From assembly GCF_036170895.1 (NCBI RefSeq), contig NZ_CP108036.1, positions 6,421,501-6,485,500 on the forward strand: a stretch of DNA of 64,000 nucleotides, given 5' to 3'. The stretch is from Streptomyces erythrochromogenes. Lineage in GTDB: Bacteria; Actinomycetota; Actinomycetes; Streptomycetales; Streptomycetaceae. How positions within the stretch are numbered: the first letter of the stretch is position 1; each line of letters starts with the position of its first letter. This document shows, piece by piece, positions 40,406 through 49,799 of this stretch. The position numbers were made by a program, and so were the translations under genes. The notes below the pieces were generated by a model that saw only the letters and a list, made by a program, of their open reading frames with translations, had not been told where the DNA came from and did no database searches.

Positions 40406-40684
40406 GCCTGGAGCACCGCCACCGAGAACGAGCTGCGGCGCCTGATCAACGAGTGGGACCCGATCGGCGTCGCCGACTCGGTGCGGGACGAGTACGACTG
40501 CATGCTTCCCCCGCTCCTCGGACGGCTCCGCGGCGGCGCCGGCCGGACGGAGATCGCCGAGTTCCTGCAGCACGAGCTGGAGGACCACTTCGGCCTCGCA
40601 TCCCCGTGCCCGCGGCCCGACGCGATCGCCGCCCGGCTGGTCACCTGGTGGGCATCGACCGGCCCGGCCCGAGACAACCCCTAG
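40406..40684 (+). CDS. Small conserved protein (DUF1871-like) without an obvious start codon
   Basis: The open frame from 40406 to 40684 reads ...STATENELRRLINEWDPIGVAD, then DEYDCMLPPLLGRLRGGA and EIAEFLQHELEDHFGL. It looks like a genuine conserved protein that should begin with Ser-Thr-Ala-Thr. The codon in the expected start position (40409-40411) is TGG, preceded by an in-frame TGA at 40403. The first usable start is GTG at 40481, which would remove the conserved N-terminal helix. A CAGGCT hexamer 5 nt before 40409 could be a leaderless -10. Either the gene is damaged, uses a non-standard start, or there is a base error. Function unknown. Confidence 0.5.
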   Translation, partial: AWSTATENELRRLINEWDPIGVADSVRDEYDCMLPPLLGRLRGGAGRTEIAEFLQHELEDHFGLASPCPRPDAIAARLVTWWASTGPARDNP

Positions 40685-41574
40685 CTGACCCCGTCCGGAC
40701 CCCCGGCCGGCCTCGGCACCACCGGCAGGGGGTACACCGGGGGAGTACCGCCGAACTCCGGACACGACGCCTGGTGGTCGCACCAACCGCACAGCTTCGT
40801 CGGCCGCGGCCGCCACTCACCCGTCGCCGTCGCCTCCCGGATCGCCTCCCACAGCGCCAGCAGCTTGCGCTCCACCCGCTCCAGGTCCGCCACCACCGGG
40901 TCGTACGTCAACACGTCCCCACTGCCCAGGTACACCAGCTGCAGCCGCCGCGGCACTACCTGCTTCAGCCGCCACACCACCAGGGCGTAGAACTTCATCT
41001 GGAACAGCGCACCCTCGGCGTACTCCGGCCGCGGCGCCTTCCCCGTCTTGTAGTCGACGATCCGCACCTCACCCGTCGGCGCCACATCCACCCGGTCGAT
41101 GATCCCGCGCAGCCGCAGCCCCGACTCCAGCTCCGTCTCCACGAAGAACTCCCGCTCCACCGGCTCCAGCCGCGTCGGGTCCTCCAACGTGAACCAGCGC
41201 TCGACCAGCGCCTCCGCCTCCGTCAGCCACCGCGCCAGCGCCGCCCCCTCGTCCCCCTCCGGGAACAGCTCCGTCAGCTCCGGCCGCGACTCCAGCAACC
41301 GGTCCCACTGCCCCGGGATCAGCTCCTTCGCCCGCGGCGCCGTCCGCTCCTGCGCGGGATGATCGAAGAGCCGCTCCAGCACCGCGTGCACCAGCGTCCC
41401 CCGCGTGGCCGCCGCACTCGGCTTCTCCGGCAGCTTGTCGATCACCCGGAACCGGTACAGCAGCGGGCACTGCATGAAATCGCTCGCCCGGGAAGGAGAG
41501 AGCGAAGAAGGTGCCACAGCGCTCGGCGCTACGGCTTCGGCCGCGCCAGGCACGGCACCGGGGCTCGTCGTCAT
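40681..41574 (-). CDS. RecB-family exonuclease (PD-(D/E)XK nuclease, Fe-S type)
   Basis: 297 aa. Nuclease core motifs are visible: RGTLVHAVLERLF (His), RGIIDRVDV (Asp) and EVRIVDYKTGKAP (Asp-x-Lys). Cysteines at both ends (QCPLLYRF near the N-terminus and LCGWCDHQASCPEF near the C-terminus) form the 4Fe-4S staple of AddB/Cas4-type nucleases. It is a free-standing version, probably in DNA repair. ATG at 41574 (MTTSP); the in-frame upstream sequence is not protein-like. A TAGGGT hexamer lies 7 nt before the ATG. The stop overlaps the end of the DUF1871-like frame by 4 bp. Confidence 0.88.
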   Translation of the reverse strand: MTTSPGAVPGAAEAVAPSAVAPSSLSPSRASDFMQCPLLYRFRVIDKLPEKPSAAATRGTLVHAVLERLFDHPAQERTAPRAKELIPGQWDRLLESRPELTELFPEGDEGAALARWLTEAEALVERWFTLEDPTRLEPVEREFFVETELESGLRLRGIIDRVDVAPTGEVRIVDYKTGKAPRPEYAEGALFQMKFYALVVWRLKQVVPRRLQLVYLGSGDVLTYDPVVADLERVERKLLALWEAIREATATGEWRPRPTKLCGWCDHQASCPEFGGTPPVYPLPVVPRPAGGPDGVS

Positions 41575-41581
41575 GCACAAA

Positions 41582-41587
41582 ACCCTA
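41582..41587 (-). promoter_or_regulatory. -10 element of a probable leaderless promoter (RecB-type nuclease)
   Basis: Minus-strand TAGGGT, 7 nt before the ATG at 41574. Confidence 0.45.
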
Positions 41588-41731
41588 CGACCCGCCACGG
41601 ACAGCACGCGCATACCATCGACGGCAAGCCCCCTCGCACTGCATGATCGGAGCATCACCAGGCGCTACACACACCGCGCCGTACGCGACGAGAACCACAC
41701 GTGAACCCCCAGCACCGAACGAAGGACAGAC

Positions 41732-42931
41732 GTGTCAGACACCGACCAGACCGGCGAGCGCGATAACCGGCGCTCGGGACCGGGCGGCGGACTCCTCATG
41801 GGCCGCCCCTTCGGCGTGCCCGTCTACGTCTCACCCAGCTGGTTCCTCGTCGCCGCCCTCATCACCTGGGTCTTCGGAGACCAGCTCGACCGCGTCCTGC
41901 CCGACCTCGGACCCGTCCGCTACCTGGTATCCCTCTTCTTCGCCGTCGCCTTCTACGCCTCCGTCCTCGTCCACGAACTCGCCCACACCGTCGCCGCCCT
42001 CCGCTTCAAACTCCCCGTGCGCCGCATCCAGCTCCAGTTCTTCGGCGGAGTCTCCGAGATCGAGAAGGAGTCCGAGACCCCCGGCCGCGAATTCGTCCTC
42101 GCCTTCGTCGGCCCCCTGCTCTCCCTCCTCCTCGCCGGCGGCTTCTACCTCGGCATGAAGGCCGTCGACCCGGCGACCGTCCCCGGCGTCCTCCTCGCCG
42201 GCCTGATGATCTCCAACCTGCTCGTCGCGGCCTTCAACCTGCTTCCCGGCCTCCCCCTCGACGGCGGACGCATGCTCCGAGCCGTCATCTGGGGCATCAC
42301 CGGCAAACCCATGGCCGGCACCGTCGTCGCCGCCTGGGTCGGACGCGCCCTCGCCGTCGCCGTCCTCCTCGGCCTGCCCCTGCTCACCCATACCGGATTC
42401 CTCGGCAACCGCACCGAGGAGATCGGCGGCATGGACACCGTCATGGACGCCCTCCTCGCCGCCATCCTCGCCGCCATCATCTGGACCGGAGCCGGCAACA
42501 GCCTCCGCATGGCCCGGCTGCGCGAACACCTCCCCGAACTGCGCGCCCGCAGCCTCACCCGCCGCGCCATCCCCGTCGAGAACGCCACCCCCCTCTCCGA
42601 AGCCCTCCGCCGCGCCAACGAAGCCGGAGCCCGCGCCCTCGTCGTCGTCGACGGCCACGGAGACCCCACCGCCATCGTCCGCGAGAGCGCCATCGCCTCC
42701 GTACCCGAACACCGCCGCCCCTGGGTCGCCGTCAGCACCCTCGCCCAGGACCTCACCGACGGCATGAAGGTTTCCGCGGAACTCACCGGCGAAGAACTCC
42801 TCGACCACCTCCGCGCCACCCCCGCCACCGAATACCTCGTCCTCGAACCCGGCGGCGCCATCTACGGCGTCCTGTCCACCCTCGACGTCGAGAAGGCCTT
42901 CGTGAAGGCCATGGCACGGCCCCAGTCCTGA
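41732..42931 (+). CDS. Site-2-type intramembrane metalloprotease (M50) with CBS domains
   Basis: 399 aa from a GTG behind GAAGGA. Membrane segments start near residue 35; the zinc site is H81-E-L-A-H85 (VHELAH) and the third ligand lies in LPLDGGRML near residue 174. The C-terminal about 130 residues form a CBS pair (AIPVENATPLSEALRRANEAGARALVVVD and later YLVLEPGGAIYGVLSTLDV), as in Rip3-like proteases. It should cleave a membrane-spanning substrate such as an anti-sigma factor; CBS domains may bind nucleotides. Codirectional with the methyltransferase 18 bp downstream. Confidence 0.9.
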   Translation: MSDTDQTGERDNRRSGPGGGLLMGRPFGVPVYVSPSWFLVAALITWVFGDQLDRVLPDLGPVRYLVSLFFAVAFYASVLVHELAHTVAALRFKLPVRRIQLQFFGGVSEIEKESETPGREFVLAFVGPLLSLLLAGGFYLGMKAVDPATVPGVLLAGLMISNLLVAAFNLLPGLPLDGGRMLRAVIWGITGKPMAGTVVAAWVGRALAVAVLLGLPLLTHTGFLGNRTEEIGGMDTVMDALLAAILAAIIWTGAGNSLRMARLREHLPELRARSLTRRAIPVENATPLSEALRRANEAGARALVVVDGHGDPTAIVRESAIASVPEHRRPWVAVSTLAQDLTDGMKVSAELTGEELLDHLRATPATEYLVLEPGGAIYGVLSTLDVEKAFVKAMARPQS

Positions 42932-42937
42932 AGCCAA

Positions 42938-42943
42938 TACACT
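42938..42943 (+). promoter_or_regulatory. -10 element of a probable leaderless promoter (trmI)
   Basis: TACACT, 6 nt before the ATG at 42950, inside the 18-bp gap after the protease gene. Confidence 0.45.
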
Positions 42944-42949
42944 GTTCAC

Positions 42950-43846
42950 ATGTCCGAACCGACCGGTGCCGCCCGCCGACGCGGGCCCTTCAAGGTCGGG
43001 GACCAGGTTCAGCTCACCGACCCCAAGGGCCGCCACTACACGTTCACGCTCGAAGCCGGGAAGAATTTCCACACCCACAAGGGTTCCTTCCCCCACGACG
43101 AGCTGATCGGTGCTCCCGAAGGCAGTGTTGTCCGTACCACGGGGAACGTCGCGTACCTCGCGCTGCGCCCCCTGCTCCCCGACTACGTCCTGTCCATGCC
43201 CCGCGGCGCCGCCGTGGTCTACCCCAAGGACGCGGGCCAGATCCTGGCCTTCGCCGACATCTTCCCCGGCGCCCGCGTCGTGGAAGCGGGGGTGGGCTCC
43301 GGCTCCCTGAGCAGCTTCCTGCTGCGCGCCATCGGCGACCAGGGCATGCTCCACAGCTACGAGCGCCGCGCGGACTTCGCCGAGATCGCCACCGCCAACG
43401 TGGAACGCTACTTCGGCGGACCCCACCCGGCCTGGCAGCTCACCGTCGGCGACCTCCAGGACAACCTGACCGACACCGACGTCGACCGCGTCATCCTGGA
43501 CATGCTCGCCCCCTGGGAATGCCTGGAAGCCGTCTCCAAGGCCCTCGTCCCCGGCGGCATCCTCTGCTGCTACGTGGCCACCACCACCCAGCTGTCCAAG
43601 ACCGTCGAGTCCATCCGCGAGATCGGCTGCTTCGCCGAGCCGCAGCCGTGGGAGTCGATGATCCGCAACTGGCACGTGGAAGGCCTGGCCGTCCGCCCGG
43701 ACCACCGCATGATCGGCCACACCGGCTTCCTCGTCACCGCCCGCCGCCTCGCGGACGGCGTCGAGCCCCCCATGCGCCGCCGCCGCCCCGCCAAGGGCGC
43801 CTACGGCGAGGACTACGAGGGCCCCGGCAGCGACCGCTCCGCGTAG
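42950..43846 (+). CDS. trmI: tRNA (adenine-58-N1)-methyltransferase
   Basis: 298 aa. Small N-terminal beta domain (FKVGDQVQLTDPKGRHYTFTL). A Rossmann SAM-binding domain follows with VVEAGVGSGSLSSFLL, then SYERRADFAEIA and VDRVILDMLAPWECLEAV. These fit the TrmI/Trm61 group that methylates A58 of the T-loop. The C-terminal tail is basic (RRRRPAKGAYGEDYEG). Orthologues lie upstream of the proteasomal ATPase gene in many actinobacteria, as here (TrmI, then ferredoxin, then Arc). Confidence 0.92.
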   Translation: MSEPTGAARRRGPFKVGDQVQLTDPKGRHYTFTLEAGKNFHTHKGSFPHDELIGAPEGSVVRTTGNVAYLALRPLLPDYVLSMPRGAAVVYPKDAGQILAFADIFPGARVVEAGVGSGSLSSFLLRAIGDQGMLHSYERRADFAEIATANVERYFGGPHPAWQLTVGDLQDNLTDTDVDRVILDMLAPWECLEAVSKALVPGGILCCYVATTTQLSKTVESIREIGCFAEPQPWESMIRNWHVEGLAVRPDHRMIGHTGFLVTARRLADGVEPPMRRRRPAKGAYGEDYEGPGSDRSA

Positions 43847-43880
43847 GGACCGTCCACCCCCTCCGCCGACCCAACACGAC

Positions 43881-43930
43881 GGCGCTGCGGTGCAGTTCCC
43901 CCGACCTCGGGGGAACTGCACCGCAGCGCC
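43881..43930 (+). terminator. Rho-independent terminator after trmI
   Basis: Perfect 24-nt inverted repeat (43881-43904 and 43907-43930) followed by TTTT, an unusually canonical terminator for this genome. Confidence 0.9.
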
Positions 43931-44034
43931 TTTTCGTTGTCTCCGTACCGACCTCGGACCCTGCCGTTCCACCCCCGTGTGAGGTGTGGCACGATGCTGG
44001 CTCCCCGTCACCCTTCGCACAGGAGACACCCCGC

Positions 44035-44628
44035 GTGCTGCACACCCCCGCCACGCTGGCAACCCCGGACACCCTGGCCCACACCCGGACCAGGCCCCTC
44101 CACTGGCTCGCCACGGCCACCGCCATGGCCGCCGTCATAGCCGCAGCGGGACTCGTACAGCCGGCCACCGGCAGCCCGGCGGCCGCCGAGGAGCCCCCCG
44201 CGAAGGGGCCGCAGGCCGCCGCCCCCGACGCGGCCGCCGTCACCTACCCCCTCGACTGCAAGGGCGCGCCCCGGGCCGTCACCGCCACCGCCCAGGGCGA
44301 CCTCGACGGAGACGGCCGCCCCGAAACCGTGGCGGCCGTCCGCTGCGACGCGGGCTCCGGCACCCCGCCCCACGCCGTCTACGTACTCACCCAGGACCCC
44401 GCCGAGGGCTCCCGCCCCCGCGTCGTGGCCACCCTCCTGGACACCCCGCAACGCCAGACCGCCACGGAACTGACCGTGCGCGACCGAACCGTCACCGCGA
44501 GCCTCCTCGGCTACTCCGGCCCCGAGGTCCCGCGCTGCTGCCCCGACAAGAAGCAGCTCGCCAAGTGGCGCTGGAGCGACGGAAAATTCCGCCAGGAGCT
44601 GACGGACTCAGCCGCCAGGAGGGTTTGA
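44035..44628 (+). CDS. Exported hypothetical protein with an EF-hand-like Asp loop
   Basis: About 197 aa from a GTG behind AGGAGA. A hydrophobic segment (LATATAMAAVIAAAGLV, about residues 23-40) after a charged N-terminus looks like a signal peptide or anchor. The outer part has DLDGDGRPETVAAVRC, a calcium-binding DxDxDG loop as in FG-GAP/dockerin repeats, and two pairs of Cys (LDCKG, VRCDAG, RCCPDK). No enzyme motif. Probably a secreted or membrane-tethered protein of unknown role. It ends 4 bp before the convergent ferredoxin stop. Confidence 0.7.
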   Translation: MLHTPATLATPDTLAHTRTRPLHWLATATAMAAVIAAAGLVQPATGSPAAAEEPPAKGPQAAAPDAAAVTYPLDCKGAPRAVTATAQGDLDGDGRPETVAAVRCDAGSGTPPHAVYVLTQDPAEGSRPRVVATLLDTPQRQTATELTVRDRTVTASLLGYSGPEVPRCCPDKKQLAKWRWSDGKFRQELTDSAARRV

Positions 44629-44632
44629 AGCG

Positions 44633-44953
44633 TCACTCCGCGTCCGGACCGAAGACCTCCACACCGTCCGAAACGCGCCTTACGTGAATGCAGTCGCCCG
44701 GGCATTCCTTCGCCGAGTCCACCACGTCCTGGAGCAGCGGCAGCGGCACCGGAGTGGTCGCCCCCACCTCCTGCAGCAGCTCGTCGTCCGCGCTCTTCAC
44801 GTACGCCAGACCGTCGATGTCCAGCTCGAACACCTCGGGCGCGTACTGCACGCAGATGCCGTCCCCGGTGCAGAGGTCCTGGTCGATCCAGACCTCGAGC
44901 GACTCGCCGGCCCCGCCGGCGCCGCCCGTCGGAGCGTCCTGCTGCACGGTCAT
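44633..44953 (-). CDS. Single-cluster ferredoxin
   Basis: 106 aa. Cluster ligands are in LCTGDGICV (Cys-X5-Cys) and KECPGDCIHV (Cys-X3-Cys), with the acidic surface typical of actinobacterial 3Fe-4S/4Fe-4S ferredoxins that feed P450s and other oxidoreductases. An N-terminal Gly/Ala-rich stretch precedes the fold. The ATG at 44953 is chosen because the fold begins about 18 residues later; upstream in-frame sequence is not conserved-looking. Divergent from the arc gene across 264 bp. A direct link to the proteasome has not been shown. Confidence 0.88.
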   Translation of the reverse strand: MTVQQDAPTGGAGGAGESLEVWIDQDLCTGDGICVQYAPEVFELDIDGLAYVKSADDELLQEVGATTPVPLPLLQDVVDSAKECPGDCIHVRRVSDGVEVFGPDAE

Positions 44954-45217
44954 ATCTCCTGCCGTTCCCTGCGGTGAGTGATCCATCCCGATCACAACCC
45001 GCAGCAAGTCGCGCGGGCCCTGACGGGTGTTGAACACTTCGACCTTACAACCGGCTGCTTCCCGAGTTTGATGGGTGGGTATTTCCTTGGCGTGAGGGAG
45101 TACGCAAGGGTGAAGATCGGACACACCTCTATCGTCTTTGTGATCTAGGGGTTTCAATCACCACCAGCCCAGGTAGGGTCAGGAAGCGTCCAGCTCCCCT
45201 TGGAGGAGGTGAGGACC
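44954..45217 (+). promoter_or_regulatory. Ferredoxin-arc divergent promoter region
   Basis: TAGGGT at 45172-45177 is a candidate -10 for arc (leader about 34 nt with GGAGGAGGTGAGG as ribosome-binding site). The rest shows lower GC than coding DNA; no operator was recognised. Confidence 0.4.
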
Positions 45218-46984
45218 GTGGCAGCCCACGACGACGACATCAACCGCGGCATCCGGCCCGCGCGAGGGTCCGAGGACCCCGCCGGCCAGGTTGCCTATCT
45301 CGAGCAGGAAATCGCCGTCCTGCGACGTAAGCTCGCCGACTCTCCGCGACACACGAGGATTCTCGAAGAGCGGATCGTCGAGCTCCAGACGAATCTGGCC
45401 GGCGTCTCCGCACAGAACGAACGACTGGCGAATACCCTCCGTGAGGCCCGCGACCAGATCGTGGCCCTCAAGGAAGAAGTCGACCGGCTCGCACAGCCGC
45501 CGGCAGGCTTCGGTGTCTTCCTCCAGGCGAACGAGGACGGCACCGTCGACATCTTCACCGGAGGCCGAAAGCTCCGCGTGAACGTCAGCCCCAGCGTCGA
45601 CCCGGAAGACCTCCGGCGCGGCCAGGAGGTCATGCTCAACGAGGCCCTCAACGTGGTCGAGGCCATGGAATTCGAGCGGGCCGGGGACATCGTCACCCTC
45701 AAGGAGATCCTCGAGGACGGCGAGCGCGCCCTGGTCGTCGGGCACACCGACGAGGAACGGGTGGTGAGGCTCGCCGAGCCGCTCCTGGACATCACCATCC
45801 GTCCCGGCGACGCCCTCCTGCTCGAACCCCGCTCCGGCTACGTCTACGAGGTCGTCCCCAAGAGCGAGGTCGAGGACCTGGTCCTCGAAGAGGTCCCCGA
45901 CATCGACTACGACAAGATCGGCGGCCTGGGCGACCAGATCGAGCTGATCCGCGACGCGGTCGAGCTCCCGTACCTCTACCCCGACCTGTTCAAGGAACAC
46001 GAACTGCGGCCCCCGAAGGGCATCCTGCTCTACGGCCCGCCCGGCTGCGGCAAGACGCTCATCGCCAAGGCCGTCGCCAACTCCCTTGCCAAGAAGGTCG
46101 CCGAGGTGACCGGACAGGCCCAGGGGAAGTCGTACTTCCTGAACATCAAGGGCCCCGAGCTCCTCAACAAGTACGTTGGCGAGACCGAGCGGCACATCCG
46201 CCTGGTCTTCCAGCGGGCCCGCGAGAAGGCCAGCGAGGGCACCCCCGTCATCGTCTTCTTCGACGAGATGGAATCCCTCTTCCGCACCCGCGGATCCGGT
46301 GTCAGCTCGGACGTCGAGAACACCATCGTCCCGCAGCTCCTCGCCGAGATCGACGGCGTGGAGGGCCTGGAGAACGTCATCGTCATCGGCGCCTCCAACC
46401 GCGAGGACATGATCGACCCGGCCATCCTGCGCCCGGGCCGCCTCGACGTGAAGATCAAGATCGAGCGTCCGGACGCCGAGGCCGCGAAGGACATCTTCGC
46501 GAAGTACCTCAAGGCCTCGCTGCCCCTGCACACGGACGACCTGTCCGAACACCAGGGCTCCACGGCCGGCACCGTCCACAGCATGATCCAGACCGTCGTC
46601 GAGCAGATGTACGCCGAAACCGAGGAGAACCGCTTCCTCGAGGTCACGTACGCCAACGGCGACAAGGAAGTCCTGTACTTCAAGGACTTCAACTCGGGCG
46701 CGATGATCCAGAACATCGTCGACCGTGCGAAGAAGATGGCCATCAAGGCCTTCCTCGAGCACAACCAGAAGGGCCTCCGGGTCTCCCACCTCCTCCAGGC
46801 GTGCGTGGACGAGTTCAAGGAGAACGAGGACCTGCCCAACACCACCAACCCGGACGACTGGGCCCGAATCTCCGGCAAGAAGGGCGAGCGGATCGTATTC
46901 ATCCGCACCCTCGTCACCGGAAAGCAAGGCGCGGACACCGGACGCTCCATCGACACGGTGGCGAACACCGGTCAGTACCTCTGA
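45218..46984 (+). CDS. arc: Proteasome-associated AAA+ ATPase (Arc/Mpa)
   Basis: 588 aa. N-terminal coiled coil (about residues 25-80) that recruits Pup, then interdomain OB folds ([28 protein letters not shown]). An AAA+ core has Walker A GPPGCGKT at about 273-280, Walker [10 protein letters not shown] near 345 and [15 protein letters not shown]. The C-terminus ends in Gln-Tyr-Leu, the gate-opening motif for the 20S core. A hexameric unfoldase that delivers pupylated proteins to the proteasome. I chose the GTG at 45218 because the long purine-rich site GGAGGAGGTGAGG precedes it and the length then equals that of known Arc. Confidence 0.97.
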   Translation: MAAHDDDINRGIRPARGSEDPAGQVAYLEQEIAVLRRKLADSPRHTRILEERIVELQTNLAGVSAQNERLANTLREARDQIVALKEEVDRLAQPPAGFGVFLQANEDGTVDIFTGGRKLRVNVSPSVDPEDLRRGQEVMLNEALNVVEAMEFERAGDIVTLKEILEDGERALVVGHTDEERVVRLAEPLLDITIRPGDALLLEPRSGYVYEVVPKSEVEDLVLEEVPDIDYDKIGGLGDQIELIRDAVELPYLYPDLFKEHELRPPKGILLYGPPGCGKTLIAKAVANSLAKKVAEVTGQAQGKSYFLNIKGPELLNKYVGETERHIRLVFQRAREKASEGTPVIVFFDEMESLFRTRGSGVSSDVENTIVPQLLAEIDGVEGLENVIVIGASNREDMIDPAILRPGRLDVKIKIERPDAEAAKDIFAKYLKASLPLHTDDLSEHQGSTAGTVHSMIQTVVEQMYAETEENRFLEVTYANGDKEVLYFKDFNSGAMIQNIVDRAKKMAIKAFLEHNQKGLRVSHLLQACVDEFKENEDLPNTTNPDDWARISGKKGERIVFIRTLVTGKQGADTGRSIDTVANTGQYL

Positions 46985-46992
46985 AGCGGAGC

Positions 46993-47025
46993 GGCTGCGG
47001 ATGCCCTCCCCGGGCATCCGCAGCC
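46993..47025 (+). terminator. Hairpin terminator after arc
   Basis: Perfect 14-bp stem (46993-47006 and 47012-47025) with a 5-nt loop, 8 bp after the arc stop. Confidence 0.8.
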
Positions 47026-47246
47026 GACTGCTTTACCCGACCGCTTTACCGGCCGTATTCCAGCCGGTGACAGGGCAGATTCAATGACGGAAATGATCTC
47101 CCCACGAGCGCGCAGTGGTTCTAGGCTCTTCCGTACCGCCGGTCGCGCAGTGCGGGGACGGGCACCGCACAGTCACACGCACCGGAGCACCAGCGGTACT
47201 TGAGCGCCGCCCCCGGAGGGGGGCGCCGCCGGGCAAGGAGGGCCGC

Positions 47247-48758
47247 ATGACCGTACGGCGAGTAATGGGGATCGAGACGGAGTACGGGATCTCCGTCCCC
47301 GGTCACCCGAACGCCAATGCCATGCTCACCTCGTCCCAGATCGTCAACGCCTACGCGGCGGCGATGCACCGGGCGCGACGCGCCCGCTGGGACTTCGAGG
47401 AGGAGAACCCGCTGCGGGACGCCCGCGGCTTCGACCTCGCCCGCGAGGCCGCCGACAGCAGCCAGCTGACCGACGAGGACATCGGCCTCGCCAACGTCAT
47501 CCTGACGAACGGCGCACGGCTCTACGTCGACCACGCCCACCCCGAGTACAGCTCCCCGGAGATCACCAATCCGCTGGACGCCGTGCTCTGGGACAAGGCC
47601 GGCGAGCGGATCATGGCCGAGGCCGCCGTACGGGCCGCCCAGCTGCCCGGGGCCCAGCCGATCCACCTCTACAAGAACAACACCGACAACAAGGGCGCCT
47701 CCTACGGCACGCACGAGAACTACCTGATGAAGCGGGAGACCCCCTTCTCGGAGATCGTGCGCCACCTGACCCCCTTCTTCGTCTCGCGACAGGTCGTGAC
47801 CGGCGCGGGACGCGTGGGCATCGGCCAGGACGGCCGCGAGCACGGCTTCCAGATCAGCCAGCGCGCGGACTACTTCGAGGTCGAGGTCGGCCTGGAGACC
47901 ACCCTGAAGCGGCCCATCATCAACACCCGGGACGAGCCGCACTCCGACGCCGAGAAGTACCGCCGGCTCCACGTGATCATCGGCGACGCGAACCTCTCGG
48001 AGATCTCCACCTACCTCAAGCTCGGCACCACGGCGCTCGTCCTGTCCATGATCGAGGACGGGTTCATCGGCGTCGACCTGGCCGTCGACCAGCCCGTACG
48101 CACCCTCCACCACGTCTCCCACGACCCCTCGCTGAAGTACCTCATCACGCTGCGCAGCGGCCGGACACTGACCGCCGTACAGCTCCAGATGGAGTACTTC
48201 GAGCTGGCCAGGAAGTACGTGGACGAGCGTTTCGGTTCGGACGCGGACGAGCAGACCAAGGATGTGCTGGCCCGCTGGGAGGACGTGCTGGGCCGGCTGG
48301 AGAGCGACCCGATGAGCCTGTCGGGGGAGCTCGACTGGATCGCCAAGCGGGAGATCCTGGAGGGCTACCGGCGCCGGGACGGCCTCGAATGGGACGCGGC
48401 GCGGCTCCACCTGGTGGACCTCCAGTACTCGGACGTACGGCCCGAGAAGGGCCTCTACAACCGTCTGGTGGCCCGCGGCAAGATGAAGCGGCTGGTGGAG
48501 GAGTCCGCGGTGGAGCGGGCCCAGAGCAAGCCTCCGGAGGACACCAGGGCGTACTTCCGCGGCCGCTGCCTGGAACAGTACGCGGACGACGTAGCGGCGG
48601 CCTCGTGGGACTCGGTGATCTTCGACCTCCCGGGCCGCGACTCGCTCCAGCGGGTCCCGACGCTGGAACCCCTGCGGGGGACCCGCAACCACGTCAAGGA
48701 GCTCCTGGACCGCTGCCGCACGGCGGAGGACCTGGTCCGGGTGCTTTCGGGGCAGTGA
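47247..48758 (+). CDS. dop: Pup deamidase / depupylase
   Basis: 503 aa carboxylate-amine ligase fold. N-terminal GIETEYG (Glu10 region) for metal/ATP binding. The Dop-specific loop rich in Arg, Asp and Glu lies near residues 45-65 ([20 protein letters not shown]). [18 protein letters not shown] holds the catalytic Asp; [10 protein letters not shown] and [10 protein letters not shown] are shared with PafA. It converts the C-terminal Gln of Pup to Glu and can remove Pup from targets. ATG behind AAGGAG. A hairpin separates it from arc, so it has its own promoter in the 262-bp gap. Confidence 0.96.
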   Translation: MTVRRVMGIETEYGISVPGHPNANAMLTSSQIVNAYAAAMHRARRARWDFEEENPLRDARGFDLAREAADSSQLTDEDIGLANVILTNGARLYVDHAHPEYSSPEITNPLDAVLWDKAGERIMAEAAVRAAQLPGAQPIHLYKNNTDNKGASYGTHENYLMKRETPFSEIVRHLTPFFVSRQVVTGAGRVGIGQDGREHGFQISQRADYFEVEVGLETTLKRPIINTRDEPHSDAEKYRRLHVIIGDANLSEISTYLKLGTTALVLSMIEDGFIGVDLAVDQPVRTLHHVSHDPSLKYLITLRSGRTLTAVQLQMEYFELARKYVDERFGSDADEQTKDVLARWEDVLGRLESDPMSLSGELDWIAKREILEGYRRRDGLEWDAARLHLVDLQYSDVRPEKGLYNRLVARGKMKRLVEESAVERAQSKPPEDTRAYFRGRCLEQYADDVAAASWDSVIFDLPGRDSLQRVPTLEPLRGTRNHVKELLDRCRTAEDLVRVLSGQ

Positions 48759-48836
48759 GCGGGCCTCGGCGGGCCTGAAATGCGATCGGTCCGGGAATCA
48801 TGAGAAGAACCGGACTGTGAAAGTACGGGGACGAAT

Positions 48837-48862
48837 GTCGGACCCTCCCTATAGGGTCCGAC
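48837..48862 (+). promoter_or_regulatory. Hairpin and promoter region upstream of pup
   Basis: Perfect 10-bp stem GTCGGACCCT/AGGGTCCGAC with a 6-nt loop, 79 bp after dop. It is followed at 48864-48869 by TAGGGT, a candidate -10 for pup that would give a leader of about 65 nt. The hairpin may end dop transcription or bind a regulator. Confidence 0.45.
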
Positions 48863-48940
48863 GTAGGGTCTGATCTTGGGAGATCCCGAATCCCGGGGTC
48901 TCTCGACATGAGCGTGCGAACCGAGCGGGGTGAGGTAGAC

Positions 48941-49153
48941 ATGGCGACCAAGGACACCGGCGGCGGACAGCAGAAGGCGACGCGCTCGACCGAGGAGGTC
49001 GAGGAGGCCGCGGTCGAGGAATCGACCGACCTCAAGGAGCGCCAGGAAAAGCTCTCCGACGACGTCGACTCCGTACTCGACGAGATCGACGATGTCTTGG
49101 AGGAGAACGCCGAGGATTTCGTGAGGTCGTTCGTGCAAAAGGGTGGCCAGTAG
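48941..49153 (+). CDS. pup: Prokaryotic ubiquitin-like protein Pup
   Basis: 70 aa, acidic and mostly disordered. The central EKLSDDVDSVLDEIDDVLEEN helix binds the Arc coiled coil. The C-terminus is Gly-Gly-Gln; the terminal Gln requires deamidation by Dop before PafA can ligate it to substrate lysines. ATG at 48941 behind GAGGT; an in-frame ATG at 48908 would add 11 residues not seen in other Pups. It is followed by the endonuclease gene and then the proteasome subunits in the same direction. Confidence 0.96.
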   Translation: MATKDTGGGQQKATRSTEEVEEAAVEESTDLKERQEKLSDDVDSVLDEIDDVLEENAEDFVRSFVQKGGQ

Positions 49154-49199
49154 GACTCGCCGGAGTCGTTTAGCCTTCGAATCGAAGGTTGGGGGCGGG

Positions 49200-49799
49200 G
49201 TGGCCGAAGCGGTGCCAGAAGGCATGAAGCGCTGCTCGCGATGCAAACGCGTTCAAATACGTGAGGCCTTCGCAAGTAATCGCGCGATGCGGGACGGTCT
49301 GCAGGCGTACTGCCGCGAATGCCAGGCCGAGCATTACAAGCAGAAGCAAGAGGCGAAGGGGCGGATGGTACGGGTGAAGGTGCCTGTGCCGTCCGGTCAT
49401 AAACGGTGTCCCCAGTGCGGGGAGATCAGACCTCACTCGCAGTGGGAGCGGAACAAGACGAGTTCGGACGGCTGGGCCAGCTACTGCAGAGATTGCCGAG
49501 CCCAACGGAACCGGGCCTTGTACTTCAAGCGCCACTACGGCATCACCGAAGACGAGCGTGACGCCATGATCGAAGCCCAGGGCGGGAGCTGCCTGCTCTG
49601 TCGGATCGCTCCGGCAGAGCATGTGGATCACGATCATCAGACGGGTAAGGTCCGAGGCGTACTGTGCTTCAGCTGTAACGCAGCCCTGGGGCAGTTCAAG
49701 GATCGGCCGGACGTCATGAGGCGTGCAGCCGCTTACGTGGAAGGAAACCTGTGGAACCCAACACTCGTAGCACAGGGCGTCTACCGGCAGCCTTCCTGA
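49200..49799 (+). CDS. Endonuclease VII-type HNH protein with two zinc knuckles, inserted between pup and prcB
   Basis: About 199 aa. Two repeated zinc-binding modules open the protein (RCSRCKRVQ...YCRECQ and RCPQCGEIR...YCRDCR). A treble-clef/HNH nuclease domain follows: [30 protein letters not shown], the signature of recombination endonuclease VII. It should bind DNA and may nick or cut it. About two dozen of its first 85 codons end in A or T, including ATA and AGA, far more than in its neighbours. Its last 49 nt overlap the start of prcB, so it may drive prcB translation. The GTG at 49200 is one of several possible starts (GTG 49143, ATG 49224). Confidence 0.8.
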   Translation: MAEAVPEGMKRCSRCKRVQIREAFASNRAMRDGLQAYCRECQAEHYKQKQEAKGRMVRVKVPVPSGHKRCPQCGEIRPHSQWERNKTSSDGWASYCRDCRAQRNRALYFKRHYGITEDERDAMIEAQGGSCLLCRIAPAEHVDHDHQTGKVRGVLCFSCNAALGQFKDRPDVMRRAAAYVEGNLWNPTLVAQGVYRQPS

